Counted from the first letter of the stretch, positions 23,645-36,226 are shown. The stretch is 64,000 nucleotides of DNA from Castor canadensis (GCF_047511655.1 NC_133403.1:15497014-15561013), one strand, 5' to 3'. The notes: generated from the letters alone by a model not told the origin. Numbers and translations: made by a program.

Positions 23645-24480
23645 AATGATGGTTGAGTTATATGTCAACTTGGCAAAGTTATATTCTCCATTTTTTAAAA
23701 ATCTAAACTGGTATATACAAAGGAATAGATGTTGCTGGTAAGATATTTGTTAGAAATGATGAGCACTCAGAGATGGCTAAAAAGTTAACCTGGAGTCTCA
23801 TCCTGGAAGTGACCTAACTACAGCACAAATGTGGCAACACAGGTCAGGGCCTTGGAAGGAACCTAATTAGAAAACTGATGACAAAGACATCAAGGAAAGA
23901 GGTAAGTGTACCCACCTCATGGAATGGGTAAAAAGCATAAAAGTATTTGTATCCCATACAAATGTCCACCAAAGTGTTTCCATCACAATGTGAAGGACTT
24001 TAACATTCAAGTAGATAAAAGGATCATTTGTGGGAATACCCACTAGTCTTTTTCACCAGGACCATAGGCTCATGAACAAAGTGGCCATGGTGGCAGGAAT
24101 AGCTCAGCGGCTTGGACTTTCATTCATCAAGGTCAACATGCCTATATTCACTGTTTGAGCGTCCAAATTGACAGGAGGAGGGACCAGCGTTGAACCCTTG
24201 ATAAAGCACCATTCCTTAGGCTGATCTGACAGCCGCTTGGTGGCAAGTTGACAATGAAGGGGCAGTGATTTGTTCTTACTGAATTAGGCACTTCCTCTGC
24301 ATACAAATTTGCCTTCCCTACAGACACTGCTTCTGCCCAATCTATCATCTGGGGACTTTCACAGTGCCTTATCTATCCTCATGGCATAGATTCTGGTTGA
24401 AGACCTCCTTCCCTGCTAATGAGTGTGGCAATGGCCCGTGCTCATGGATTCACCATTTTACATAGTCCTCACCATCTCTT
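23645..24480 (+). mobile_element. Ancient ERVL-like relic (LTR scrap and integrase region)
   Basis: The first part ('tgatggttgagttatatgtcaacttggc') looks like the start of an old ERVL-class LTR. The later part, about 24085-24390, follows the order of the integrase region of ERVL-class pol: a zinc-binding-like stretch, then a tract ending 'cactgcttctgcccaatctatcatctggggac'. The frame is broken by many stops and indels, so the relic is dead and old. The call rests on recalled similarity, and only a profile search could settle it. Confidence 0.45.
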
Positions 24481-24494
24481 TTTCTGAACTAGGT

Positions 24495-24625
24495 TTTATT
24501 TTTTTACTGTCATCTTATTTATTTGTTTTAATTTTATTTTATCACTTTTAAATTTACTTACATGTGTATACTTTCGGGCCACCACCCTCCACCCCATTCC
24601 TCACCATCCTCAACACAGGAATGGT
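24495..24625 (-). mobile_element. L1: Short L1 3' end, antisense
   Basis: 'attttattttatcacttttaaatttacttacatgtgtatactttcgggccaccaccctccaccccattcctcacc' is a reversed A-rich tail plus a C-rich (reverse of G-rich) 3' UTR segment, as in the 57.05 kb copy. Confidence 0.45.
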
Positions 24626-24634
24626 ATTTTGAAA

Positions 24635-24735
24635 ATTTAGAGAGAGCTGGGCACCAGCGGATCATGGTTACAATCCTTTCTACTTAGGATGCAGAGATCA
24701 GGAGGATCACATTTCAAAGTATGCTTAGACTCAAG
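24635..24735 (+). repeat. B1-like SINE fragment
   Basis: 'gagctgggcaccagcggatcatggttacaatcctttctacttaggatgcagagatcaggaggatcacatttcaaag' is a left-part composite SINE fragment. Confidence 0.6.
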
Positions 24736-24883
24736 GGAGTGAAATGGAAACTCTACCACTTGCTTTTACCCTTGGTTATCCATGGGAAAATGTGTGCTTC
24801 TTATTCCCTTAGACTTGTGCTCTGCTGGTCTAGAGGTCTTAGAGCTTTTTGTTTGTTACTTTTAGTGCTGTTTTGCTTTTTTG

Positions 24884-25335
24884 GCAGTATTAGAGAATAA
24901 ACTTCACATCTCTACAACTTGGGACAGGCTCTGGGTGCCTTTTTGCTTTCATTTGTTTCTCTGAGAAGGTCTCATGTTTTTGCTCAGGCCATCCATTACT
25001 TTCTGCCTTCTGAGTAGCTGGACCCCCAGGCATGTGCCACCCACATCCAGCTTGTTGTTTTTGAACTGGAGTTTGGACTTCTTGCTTGCTAGGCAGGTGC
25101 TCTACTTCCAGCCTTTTTTGGTCTGGTTATTATTCAGGACAGCCTGAACCAATATCCTTCTCTTTGAAGGTTCCTGTCATCCCTGGGGTGACAGGCACAT
25201 GCTACCATTCATTGAGGTAAGGACTTTCAAACTTTTTTGTCCAGACTGGCCTGAAACAGCAATTCCCCTAATCTCAACCTCTCAAATACCTGGGATTACA
25301 GGTGTAAGTTACCAACACCTGGCTTCCAGCTTGTT
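24884..25335 (-). repeat. Cluster of antisense SINE parts
   Basis: At least two nested or tandem reverse composite SINEs: 'ggcagtattagagaataaacttcacatctctac...gagtagctggacccccaggcatgtgccacc', then 'tttgaactggagtttggacttcttgcttgctaggcaggtgctctac' and 'ccagactggcctgaaacagcaattcccc...cctgggattacaggtgtaagttacc'. Confidence 0.65.
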
Positions 25336-25539
25336 ATTGAGAAAAACATCTCACTTACTATTGCCCAGGCACACCTCAAATCACAATCCTCCTGTTTTGC
25401 AACATTAGAACTAATTCCTCCTATCTGATGGTATTTTTGTACTCATTACCTAACCTCTCTCTATCACCTCATTTTGCCTGTCCTAGTCTATAGTAGACAC
25501 TGTTCTACTCTTTTTTCCATGAGTTTGACCTTTTTGTAG

Positions 25540-25612
25540 TACTGTTGATTTAACTTAGGGTCTCACACTTGGTAAGCAAACAATTTACCACTAGAGCACT
25601 CCCCTACTACAT
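25540..25612 (-). repeat. ID-type SINE, antisense
   Basis: 'gtagtactgttgatttaacttagggtctcacacttggtaagcaaacaatttaccactagagcactcccc'. Confidence 0.6.
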
Positions 25613-25639
25613 ATGAGTTTAACACGTTAACTCATTTCT

Positions 25640-26770
25640 GTATTAGTGAGTACATTGACTATTCATCTTTCTGTGCCTGGTGTGGGTCATTTAATATGAT
25701 TTCCTACAGTTCTAACCACATTGACAATAGTAATAAGATTTCATTTTTCTTATGGTTTTCTTATGGTTGAAAATATTATATATATAACATTTTCCTTATC
25801 TTCTTATCCATTAATAGACACATTGGTTGATTCCTTGTATTGGCTTTTTTGAACAGTGCTCCAATAACCATGCTAGTGCACATATCTTTTTAATATACTG
25901 ATTTCATTGGGATTGCTGAATTTTATGGTAGTTCTATTGTAGATTTTTGAGAAAACCACATACTTTTTTCTATAGTGGTTGTATTAATTTATACTCTGGT
26001 AAATAGTGCATGTTAATTTCCCTTCTTCCACATCCTCAACAGCACATTCTAGTTTTGTTTTTGATAGTAGATATTCTAATGTGGTAAGACAATATATCTT
26101 TGTAGTTTCAGGTTGTTTTTCCCTGATGATTAAGGGATGTTAAACATATTTTCAAATACTTGTTGCTCATTTTTATGCTTCTCCTTGGATATGTCTATTT
26201 ACATGACTTGTCTATTTCTAATTGAAATTTTCCTACATTTTTTCTTTTTGTTATTTTTGGCTGTCTATTTGGTTGAATATATATTCTGAATATTAGCTCT
26301 TTGATGGATGAATCAATTGCAAATAACTTGTCCCATTTTATATGGTGTATCTTAAGTATTGTGTTCCTTACTGTGCAGATGCTTATTAGGCGTAATCTTA
26401 TTTGATGCTTCTTGCTTTTGTTTCCTGTGCTTTGGGGTTTTATGTAAAATCATTACCCCCATCAATGTATTGAAATGTTTCCCCTATGTTTACTTCAAGT
26501 ACTTTTATGGCTTCAGTTTTCACATTTAAGTGTTTGATCCATTTTGTGTTGATTTTTTGTATTTAGGGGAAAGTAGGAATCTGGTTTTAATTCCTTCACA
26601 TATTATATCCAGCTTTTCTATCACAGTTTATTGAAGAGATGGATCCTTCACAAGTGTGTTTTGTTCATGCCCTTTTGAAAATTAGATGTATTTGTTCAGA
26701 CTAATTTCTGGTTTGTTCCTAAACCTTGCTGTCTGTCACTTGATCTCTTTTCTCAGCACATAGGTTTTTA
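25640..26770 (-). mobile_element. L1: Old L1 ORF2/3' fragment, antisense
   Basis: The plus strand shows reversed L1 landmarks in order: 'ggttgattccttgtattggcttttttgaacagtgctccaataacc', 'ggctgtctatttggttgaatatatattctgaatattagctctttgatgg', 'gttgattttttgtatttaggggaaagtaggaatctggttttaattcc...cagtttattgaagagatgg'. This is an old mammalian-wide L1 lineage. No frame survives. Confidence 0.75.
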
Positions 26771-28850
26771 ATCTTTCTTTTTTCATAATAAACTTTCAAA
26801 TCCAAATTGAGATTTATTACTTTTTTCATTTAATTTATCTTCTCCTTTATTGTGCTGGGTGAAGGTACATTGTAGCATTTGCAAAGGTTCTTACAGTTTA
26901 TCAAATATATCATAATTGAACTTGTTACTTTTCATATCTTTCATTTGTCAATAAGCTCTGTGGGAGGAAAATATATATACAGATATATTACAGTTGCTAT
27001 TTGTATTCTTTCATGTCATTTGAGCTCTCAGTTGCATCACAAGGAGTAAACAACTTTTATTTTTCTTGGAGTACCTCATCATGGTACTTTATCTTTTGAT
27101 TTCATTTTGCTCTCCCTAGCTTCTCTACTTCAATGATTTTGTTAACTCCATCTCTCCTTGTTGTTTCCTAAAACTTGGAAGCACCAGATTTCACTATCTG
27201 CTAATGACTCAAGCTATTTCTTCACCATCTTCTCTTGTTCTCCTCTACTATAAGTATGGGTTCCTACCCTAATTTTCAGTCTTTCTTTTAAAAATGACAT
27301 GCTTAGTCATACTTTAAGGGTTTAGTAGTGAATTTTCTCTAACAGGGTGATGTGTTCCCTTTCTCTTTGAATGTGTACCTCTTTCTTTTCTTCTAGGATT
27401 TTGCATAAATGCTATCATCTCATTATGCATTTTCTCCCCACCTGCAAATAGATTAGGAACTTAAGTTACATACTGCTGTATATTCTTATGATGATATTTG
27501 CATATTTTTACAACACTCTGGTTTGATGTGTTACTCATTTTCTTTCTGTTTTTGGTCCACCTTATTACAGTAGAAGTATTAGACAACCAGTGCTTTCTAG
27601 AAGCAGGGATCTTTTCTATTATACTAATTCTTTTTTATCTGGAGTATAAAGGTAATCTTGGTGCATTTCACCTTTCTTATACATTTGTTTTGAATGATTT
27701 CATGAATAAAGAAACAAATGAATAGAAATGTATTTTCCATTTTAGTTGAACTATCAATGTTATTTCTACTCTTTCACTGTGTCATAAATTTCTTCAGGAA
27801 AAATAACTAATATTTTTGTAAAGTTATGGGTTTAGGGTACAATTCAGGTGTTCAGGAAAAACTATTTAAGAATTACTATAGAACTAAATTTAAATTACGT
27901 CTTTTGAATTCTCATTTCAATATAGAATAGAACTAAGTATCAGTTTCTCTCTCCCTTCAAGTTTCCATGTTGTCTTTAAGTTGTAGGCCACTTTATGCAA
28001 GGCAATGGAAATGTACACTATTTTCTTTTACTACTCAATTCTCTATTCATAGCCTATGCATTCCAGCACATGCTGGGAAATCTCTGTCTCTATCTCAATG
28101 AATGTCATGAGTGCAAACACTGACCTGGTATATGAACCATGGATGCTTAAAGTATTGACTATAGATATTTGCAAGTAATATTGTTTTGCAATTTTTCTAA
28201 GGAATTCAAAAAATACTCAGATACAGAGTAAATCCAAAATAATTATTATAGGCAATATCAGTATTCTTCATTTTCATCTATTAGTTTACTATAGAAGCAC
28301 TAACTGCCCAGTACGTCAGTCTGTTCTCTTATAGTGGATCAGTGTCACTGTAGTCACTTTCTTAAATCAGTTAGACTAATTGTTTTTTCATTGCTAAATG
28401 ATAAATATTTTTTAAATAGTTTATATGGTTTATGGACAACATATATCATATGTTTGCATATTCCCTTCAAAAAGAAAATTTCACTTCATTTAATACATAT
28501 TCAATTCAATACACATGGAATTTTATTATTATTACTGGAATTGCTTCTGATAATTACCTTCATAGCTTTATGGCTATGGAGAATGGCTATTTATTTGCTT
28601 GATTTATCTGTGTTTATAGTGTGACTTACCCTTGTAATAGTACTATAAGAATAAGGAGCTTTTCTATTTTGTTCACCAACTTTTACACAGAATATGAGAT
28701 AGGCTGCTAATAAACTCACATGAATTACAAATTCTGTATGCTCAAAATGTTCATAGACAAATTCCACTAAATGTTACTTTTTCTGAAGTGTTTTACATGT
28801 ATTTAGATATCCAGAAAAATTCAAAAATAGATACTTGCAAAAAAATATAA
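26771..28850. other. AT-rich stretch without a recognised gene
   Basis: AT-rich sequence. Frames of 75 and 96 codons (27498-27725 and 28334-28624) are hydrophobic because of T-richness and have no family signature. Confidence 0.4.
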
Positions 28851-29048
28851 TTTCTTTTGCCATACTGGGACTTGAACTCAGGGCCTACAACTTGAGCCAC
28901 TCCACAAGTGCTTTTTAATCTTGGTTGGTTTTTTTTGAGATATGGTCTCACAAGTTATTTGTCCTGGGCTGGCATCATACTATGATCCTCCTGATCTCTG
29001 CTACCAGAGTCTCTAGGATTACAGGTGTGAGCCACTGATGCCTGGCTT
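28851..29048 (-). repeat. Composite ID-B1 SINE, antisense
   Basis: 'ttttgccatactgggacttgaactcagggcctacaacttgagccactccacaagtgc' then 'ttttgagatatggtctcacaagttatttgtcctgggctggcatcatactatgatcctcctgatctctgc...ggattacaggtgtgagccactgatgcctggc'. Well preserved. Confidence 0.85.
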
Positions 29049-29239
29049 GGAGAGAATGAATTTTTTGCAATAATGAACATAAAACTGCTGATTGACTCCT
29101 AGCTAATGGCTAGCAAAAATCCAACTTTAGAGAAGTGTCTGTGTGTAAACAGTGTGAGATAACAAATAACCTAAGCTTTTTCACTAATTTACGAGCTTAA
29201 TATATTGTTGTTTTAATTAAAAACAAAATAAGAAATTAG

Positions 29240-30628
29240 AAATATAATACTATCAGAGATTCCAAGAAGGTAATTAAAGGGAGGAAGCAGAAATCTTGCT
29301 TCCTAAAGTAAAATTTTGAAGACACATTGGAGTTACACTTTGGAGGAAAAACAACCAAGAAGAGGCAAAACTCTTACTCCTCCACACCCCAGATGTGCAT
29401 AGCATCCCCACTCCACATTAAATGGAGAAATCAGGAGGGCTCCTGTGCTGCCAGATGCCAGCTCGTACCAGTTCAAGAGAAGCAGACCACCAGATAAGAT
29501 AAGCAGCATGTGGTACTCCCACAAACAACTCTGGGCCAGATCAGCATAGCCCCTTGGACAGACTGACCCCCACTCAGGGAAAAACTAGAAAAAATACTGA
29601 AAATAAACAACAACCAAAAAAGACACATAGCAAAGAGGACCAGTAACCCTGAGCACTGAAAAGGAGGGAAGGGGCAATTCCTCATGGAACTGTAAATAAA
29701 CAAGCCAGTTGGAGAAGACAGGAGTGGCAGCCCCTGCCCAGCAACCTTGGAGCTGGAAATCCTGCAAAAGTGGCAGCGTGAGGAAAGTTCCACTGGAGTG
29801 GGGAAGGAACACTTCCTACGTGAACTGTAAATTAACAAGCTAGCCAGAGAAGGCAGGTGAAGCACCACCTCCCCCAGTGTGCTTGGAGAGGGGAAACCTT
29901 GTAACAGTGGTGGTAGCACCCAGGAGAACTCTAAGTAAAGAAAGCCTGGGGGCTAGGTGAGTGTTAAGCTCACTCCTGAGATCTGCAATCAATAAAGCCT
30001 CCAACAACAGCTGGCTGACAGTAGTGGACAGGTGAGCCCCAGTCTCAGAAAGACATTCACAGAACTGTATCCAGACCCTTTTTCTTTTTCTATTTCTCTT
30101 ATTTGATGAGACAAAGACTGAACTAGAACTGCATGATGAAGGTCTAACTGAAACTGTATTGCATTTGAACTTGGGATATTTTGTTTTGTTTTATTTTTGT
30201 TTGTTTAGCTTTTTGATTTTTTTTCATCTTTGATGAGACAATGAGCAAACTACTTTTGAAAAACCATCTCCAGGATTGGAGGCTGAGGGACTAACACCAC
30301 AATTATTAAAACTAAAATTCTATTGCATTTGAACTTGGGGATTATTTTTATCCTCTCTCTGACTCTCTAATGGCTGTTTAGCTTACTGTTGATTAGTACA
30401 CTATCTATCCCTATTTCTTTCTTTGGCACCAATTTTTTTGTGATTTTTTGTTAGTTTTGGGTTTTTTTAGTTGTTTGTTTGTTTTTCCCTTTATCTTTAC
30501 CTTCTTTGCTTTCCCTCTACTCTCACCCCCCCATTCTAGATATCACTATTGTTATTATTACAAGCTAGAAAATACTTAATTGCACACAGTACAGGGACAG
30601 TAATAATAGCAAGGGCAATGATAGGAAG
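29240..30628 (+). promoter_or_regulatory. L1 5' UTR / internal promoter region
   Basis: About 1.4 kb upstream of ORF1. The first half is GC-richer; the second half is T-rich with two diverged copies of a unit containing 'ttgatgagaca' (30103 and 30230) and 'tattgcatttgaacttggg' (30157 and 30321). L1 5' UTRs carry the RNA polymerase II promoter, and here activity cannot be judged. Long minus-strand frames across 29333-29919 are antisense to this UTR and have no known product. Confidence 0.6.
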
Positions 30629-31800
30629 ATGGCAAAAAGAGGGAAACCAGTTTCCCCCAGAAACAAATTAGTAAAGGAACCAGAGAGAAATGTTGGAGTC
30701 AGATTCAGACTCCAACAAAACGAAGATAAACTATGTCAAAGAACCCAATGAAGCCCACAAGAACACCAATAAAGAAGAAATCCTGCAAATAAACAATGAG
30801 AATTTTATAGAGATGATAAAGGATATGGTCAACCAAAATGTACAGGAGACACTCAAGAAATTCCTAGACAACAAAAATAGAGAATTTGAGAAAGCACAAG
30901 AACAAATAAAATAAACTATAGAAGCACTGTATAAACACCAAAGTGAAACAAAGAACAGGATAAAGAAATAAATGAACTCAGGATGAAAATAGAGAACATT
31001 AAGGAAGAAGTGACTCAGGATATGGAAAACTTTGGAAAAAAGAATCAAACAGAAATGCAAAACAAAAAAAGGTCAATCTAGCAGAATAGAACAACCAGAA
31101 GACAGAATGTCAGAACTCAAATATGAAATGGTAATTAAAGGAAAAACTGAAGAACTGTTACTTAAAAATCTCAAGACCTGTGAAAAGAAAATGCAAGAAC
31201 TTCCTGACTCTATCAAAAGACCAAAACTGAGAATCATGGACATTGAAGGATAAGAGGTGCAAGCAAACAGAAGGCATAATACCTTCAATAAAATAATTAC
31301 AGAAAATTTCCCAAATCTAGAGAAATCTATGCCCATACAGGTGCAAGAGGCCTCCAGAACACCAAACAGACCTGACCAAAATACAATCACCCCACGACAT
31401 ATTATCATTAAAACAAAAAGTACAGGGAGTCAAGAAAGAATATTGAAGGCTGTGAGAGAGAAAAATCAAATAACATACAAGGGTAAACCCATCAAAACCA
31501 CAGCTGACTTCTCAACAGAAACATTAAAAGCAAGAAGAGCTTGTGGTGAGGTCTTCCAGGCACTGAATGAAAATAACTTCAACCCTACAATACTCTACAC
31601 AGAAAAACTATCATTCAAAATAGATGGAGCAATAAAAGTCTTCCATGATAAGGGGAAACTAAAATAATGTATGATCACAAAGCCACCACTACAAAATATT
31701 TTTCAATGCATTTTGCACACAGGAAGTGGAAACCAACATAACCATGAAATGTCAGGCAGCATTAAACTACAGGAAAAGAAAAAGCAAGAAAGCAGAGAGT
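30629..31800 (+). pseudogene. L1 ORF1 (RNA-binding chaperone), broken
   Basis: L1 ORF1 encodes a trimeric coiled-coil RNA chaperone that coats L1 RNA. The likely start at 30629 opens 'MAKRGKPVSPRNK' and shifts frame after about 20 codons into the frame starting at 30690. The coiled-coil part ends at a stop near 30912. The RRM and C-terminal parts are recognisable at 31032-31253 and 31257-31667, where 'ILKAVREKNQITYKGKPIK' and 'KVFHDKGK' are family hallmarks. A TAA at 31668 interrupts the original frame, which seems to have run to the stop at 31798-31800. At least three disabling changes are visible. Confidence 0.85.
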
Positions 31801-31852
31801 AACATCAATTTAGGTACACAAAATCAAACCATCAAGCAACTAAGACAAATAA

Positions 31853-34800
31853 ATGACAGTAATCACCACATACCTATCAGTACTAACACTTAATGTTAAT
31901 GGACTTAATTCCCCCATCAAAAGGCACTGTTCAGAGAACTGGATTAAAAAGGAAGACCCAACAATTTGTTGCTTACAGGAGATCCATCTCGCTGATAGAA
32001 ATAAGCATAAGCTTAGGATTAAAGGCTGGAAGAAGATTTACAAAGCTAATGGCCCCCCAAAAATAGGCAGGAGTAGCAATACTTATCTCTGACAAAGTAG
32101 ACTTCAAACCTACATTGATCAAACGAGATAAAGAAGGACATTCTATACTAATAAAAGGGGAAATATACCAAAAGGAAATAATTATCAATCTATATGCACC
32201 CAATGTCAGTGCACCCAATTTCATCAAACAGACCATGAAGGACCTATAAGCATATATTATCTCCAAGACAGTAGTTGTGGGATATTTTAACACCCCATTA
32301 TCATCAATAGATAGGTCATCCAAACAAAAAATTCAATAAAGAAATCCTAGATCTAAAGTAAACTATAGACAAATGGACATAGTTGATGTGTACAGAACAT
32401 TTCATTCAACTTCTACACAATATACATTCATCTCAGCAGCCCTACGGCACAAAGCAAGCCTCAGCAAATATAAGAAAATAGAAATTATACCATGCATTCT
32501 ATCTGATCACAATGCAATAAAACTAGAACTCAAGAACAAAAATAAAGACAAGAAACAGGCAAACAGATGGAAACTGAATAACTCATTGCTTAAGATCAAT
32601 GGGTCATTGATGAAATAAAAGAGGAAATTAAAAAGTTCCTGGAAGTCAATGAAAATGAAAACAAAACCTACCAGAAACTATGGGACACAGCAAAGGCAGT
32701 TCTGAGAGGAAAGTTTATAGCCATGAGTGCCTATATTAAAAAGACTGAAAGATCTCAAATCAATAACCTAATGATACATCTCAAACTCCTAGAAAAACAA
32801 GAACAAACAAATCCCCAAACAAATAGGAGAGAAATATTAAAAATAAGAGTTGAAATCAATGAACTAGAAACCAAAAAAACATACAAAGAATTAATGAAAC
32901 AAAATGTTGGTTTTTTGAAAAAATAAACAAGATTGATAGACCCCTGGTAAACCTGACTAAAATGAGAAGAGAAAAAACCCAAATTATTAAAATCAGGAAT
33001 GCAAAAGGGGAGATAATAACAAAGACCATGGAAGTCCAGGAAATCATCAGAGACTACTTTGAGAACCTATATTCAAATAAATTCAAAAATCTTAACGAAA
33101 TGGACAGATTTCTAGAAACTTATAATCATCCAAAACTGAACCAAGAAGACATTAATCACCTGAATAGATCTATAACCCACAATGTAATTGAAGCTGCAAT
33201 TGAGTCTCCCTAAAAAGAAAAGTCCATGACTTGACAGATTCTCTGCTGAATTCTATCAGAACATTAAAGAAGAACTAATACCAAGCTTCCTTATACTGTC
33301 CCATGAAATAGAAAGGGAAGAAAAACTGCATAGCACATTTTATGAAGCCAGTATTACACTTATCCCAAAACCAGGCAAAGACACCTCCAAAAAGGAGAAC
33401 TATAGGCCAATCTCCTTAATGGACATTGATGCAAAAATCCTCAATAAAATAATGGCAAAGCGAATTCAACAATACATCAAAAAGATTATACACCACGAAC
33501 AAGTAGGCTTCATCCCAGGGATGCAGGGGTGGTTCAACATACGAAAATCAATAAACATAATAAACCACATTAACAGAAGCAAAGACAAAAACCACTTGAT
33601 CATCTCAATAGATGCAGGAAAAGCCTTTGATAAGATCCAACACCATTTCATGATAAAAGTTCTAAGAAAATTAGGAATAGAAGGAAAGTATCTCAACATT
33701 ATAAAAGCTATATATGACAAGCCTACAGCCAGCATTATATGTAACGGTGAAAAAAATCAAACCATTCCCTCTAAAATCAGGAATGAGACAAGGATGCCCA
33801 CTATCTCCAATCCTGTTCAACATGGTACTGTAATTCCTAGCCAGAGCAATTAGGCAGGAAAAAGGAATAAAAGGAATACAAATAGATAAAGAAACTGTCA
33901 AAATATCCCTATTTGCAGACGATATGATCCTGTACCTTAAAGACCCAAAAAAGTCTACTCAAAAGCTCCTAGAGACCATCAACAGCTATAGCAAGGTAGC
34001 AGGATATAAAATCAACATAGAAAAATCATTAGCATTTCTGTACACTAATAATGAGCAAACTGAGAATCAATATATGAAAACAATTCCATTTACAATAGTC
34101 TCAAAAAAATCAAATACCAAGTGTAAACTTAACAAAGGATGTGAACAACCTCTACAAGGAGACCTATAAACTTCTGAAGAAAGAGATTGAAGAAGACTAT
34201 AAAAAGTGGAGAGATCTCCCATGCATATGGATTGGTAGATTCAACATAGTAAAAATGTCTATACTCCACAAAGTAATCTACATGTTTAATGCAATCCCCA
34301 TCAAAATCCCAATGACATTCATCAAAGAGATTGAAAAATGTACCTTTAACTTTATATGGAAACACAAGAGGCCACGAATAGCCAAGGCAATACTCAGTAA
34401 AAAGAACAATGCTGGAGGTATAACAATACCTGACTTCAAACTATATTACAAAGAAATAGCAATAAAAACAGCATGGTACTGGCACAAAAACAGACATGAA
34501 GACCAGTGGAACAGAATAGAGGACTCATATATGAAGCCACACAACTATAACCAACTTCTCTTTGACAAAGCCGCTAACAACATATGATGGAGAAAAACAG
34601 CCTCTTCAACAAAAACTGCTGGGAAAACTGGTTAATAGTTTGCAAAAAAGCAGATCCATGTTTATCACCCTATACAAATATTAACTCAAAATGAATCAAG
34701 GATCTTAATATCAGACCCCAAACTCTAAAGTTGTTACAGGAAGAGTAGGAAATACTTTGGAACTAACAGGTATAGGCAAGAACTTTCTCAATGGAACCCC

Positions 34801-35627
34801 AGAAGCTCAGCAACTAAGAGATAGCATAGATAAATCGGACTTCATAAAATTAAAAGGATTCTGCTCAACAAAAGAAATGGTCTCTAAACTGAAGAGAACA
34901 TTCACAGACTGTGAGAAGATATTTGCCAGGTACACATCAGACAAAGGGCTGACAAACAGAATATTTGGGAACTCAAAAAAATAAATTCTCCCTGAATTAA
35001 TGAACCAATGAAGGAATGGGAAGTGAACTAAACAGAACTTTCTCAAAAGAAGAAATTCAAATGGCAAAAAAAAAAAACACATGAAAAAGTGCTCACTATC
35101 TCTAGTAATAAAGGAAATGCAAATTAAAACCACACTAAGATTCCACCTCACCCCTGTTAGAATAGCCATTATTAGCAACACCACTAACAAGAGATGTTGG
35201 CAAGGATGCAAGGAAAAAAGAACCCTCTTACACTGCTGGTGGGAATGTAAACTAGTAAAACCACTCTGGAAAAAAATTTGGATGCTTCTTAAAAATCTAA
35301 ACATAGATCTCCCATATGATCCAGCAATACCACTCTTGGGTATATACCCAAAAGAATGTGACTCAGGTTACTCCATGCACACCCATGTTTATTGTAGCAC
35401 TATTCACAGTAGCCAAGTTATGGAAACAGCCAAGATGCCCAACTACTGATGAATTGATTAAGAAAATGTGGTATTTATACACAGTGGTATTTTATGCAGC
35501 CATGAAGAAGAACGAAATGTTATCATTCACAGGTAAATGGATGGAACTGGAGAGCATGACTCACAGTGAGGACAGCCTGGCCCAAAAGACCAAAAATAGT
35601 ATGTTCTCCCTCATATATGGACATTAG
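31853..35627 (+). pseudogene. L1 ORF2 (endonuclease-reverse transcriptase), broken
   Basis: ORF2 supplies the nicking endonuclease and reverse transcriptase of L1. The start at 31853 gives 'LTLNVNGLNSPIKRH', the usual endonuclease N-terminus, followed by 'CCLQEIHL' and 'LYAPN'. At 32279-32290 the usual GDFN catalytic motif reads GYFN, so the metal-binding Asp is lost, while 'SDHNA' remains. The RT domain keeps '[12 protein letters not shown]' (about 33606-33641) and an intact FADD at 33912-33923. The Cys-rich end keeps '[14 protein letters not shown]'. The frame ends with 'MFSLIYGH' at 35627. Frameshifts or stops occur near 32035, 32248, 32340, 32616, 32925, 33213, 33750, 34170, 34585, 34980 and 35400. 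Confidence 0.9.
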
Positions 35628-36105
35628 ATTAAGGGCAAACACAACGGGGATTGAACTTTGATCACATGATAAAACGAGAGCCCACAAGGGAGGTATGAGG
35701 TTAGGTAACACACCCAAAAAGCTAGATAGCATTTGTTGCCCTCAATGCAGAGAAAATAATGCAGATAATTTAAAGCAACGGAGGCCAATAAGAGAAGGGG
35801 ACCAGGAACTAGAGAAAAGTTTAGTTCGAGAAGAATTAATTTAGAAGGTAACATAAATATACAGGAAAGCTATGCTAGTCAATTCCCTGTATAACTATCC
35901 TTATCTTAACTAACAAAAACCATGGATCCTTCCTATTATTGCTTATGCTCTCTCTTCAACAAAATTAGAGACACAGGCAAAATAGTTTCTGCCTGGTAGC
36001 GAGGGGTTGGCAGGTAAGGGAGGAGGCTGGGGAAGGGGGGAGAAATGACCCAAACATTGTATGCACATATGAATAAAATAAAATAAAAACAAAGTAAGAA
36101 TTTAA
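35628..36105 (+). other. L1 3' UTR with G-rich tract and A-rich tail
   Basis: It holds the segment shared with 18985-19378, a polypurine/G-rich stretch at about 36001-36045 with at least four G runs, 'agaaatgacccaaacattgtatgcacatatgaataaaataaaataaaa' (with AATAAA), and then a tail. It is diagnostic for this L1 group. Confidence 0.85.
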
Positions 36106-36122
36106 GCAAAGTAAATTAAAGA

Positions 36123-36226
36123 GCCATACATGGGGATCCATGCTGTAATCCTAGCATGGATGCAGAAGTCCAAGGCCAACCTGGGCAATAGAGAGACCCT
36201 GTCTCACTCACTTCCTTCTTCAAAAC
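36123..36226 (+). repeat. B1-like SINE
   Basis: 'acatggggatccatgctgtaatcctagcatggatgcagaagtccaaggccaacctgggcaatagagagaccctgtctc'. It lies just behind the L1 3' end. Confidence 0.65.

Larger units (their letters stand above)
29240..36105 (+). mobile_element. L1: Near-complete but dead L1 (LINE-1)
   Basis: A sense L1 of about 6.85 kb with a 5' UTR (to 30628), ORF1 (30629-31800), a short inter-ORF spacer, ORF2 (31853-35627) and a 3' UTR with a G-rich tract and A-rich tail. LINE-1 elements copy themselves by target-primed reverse transcription. This copy cannot, because both ORFs carry frameshifts and stops and one endonuclease catalytic residue is lost. The 5' border is uncertain. A possible imperfect target duplication is 'acaaaataagaaatta' at 29223 and 'acaaagtaagaattta' at 36089. 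The 3' UTR matches the younger L1 group also seen at 18985-19378 and 57053-57725. Confidence 0.9.

Noticed and set aside
29333..29919. Long antisense frames (up to 148 codons) over the L1 5' end
   Set aside because: They are antisense to the L1 5' UTR, with no known product and no start context or family motif. Chance opening in GC-richer DNA is the simpler explanation.
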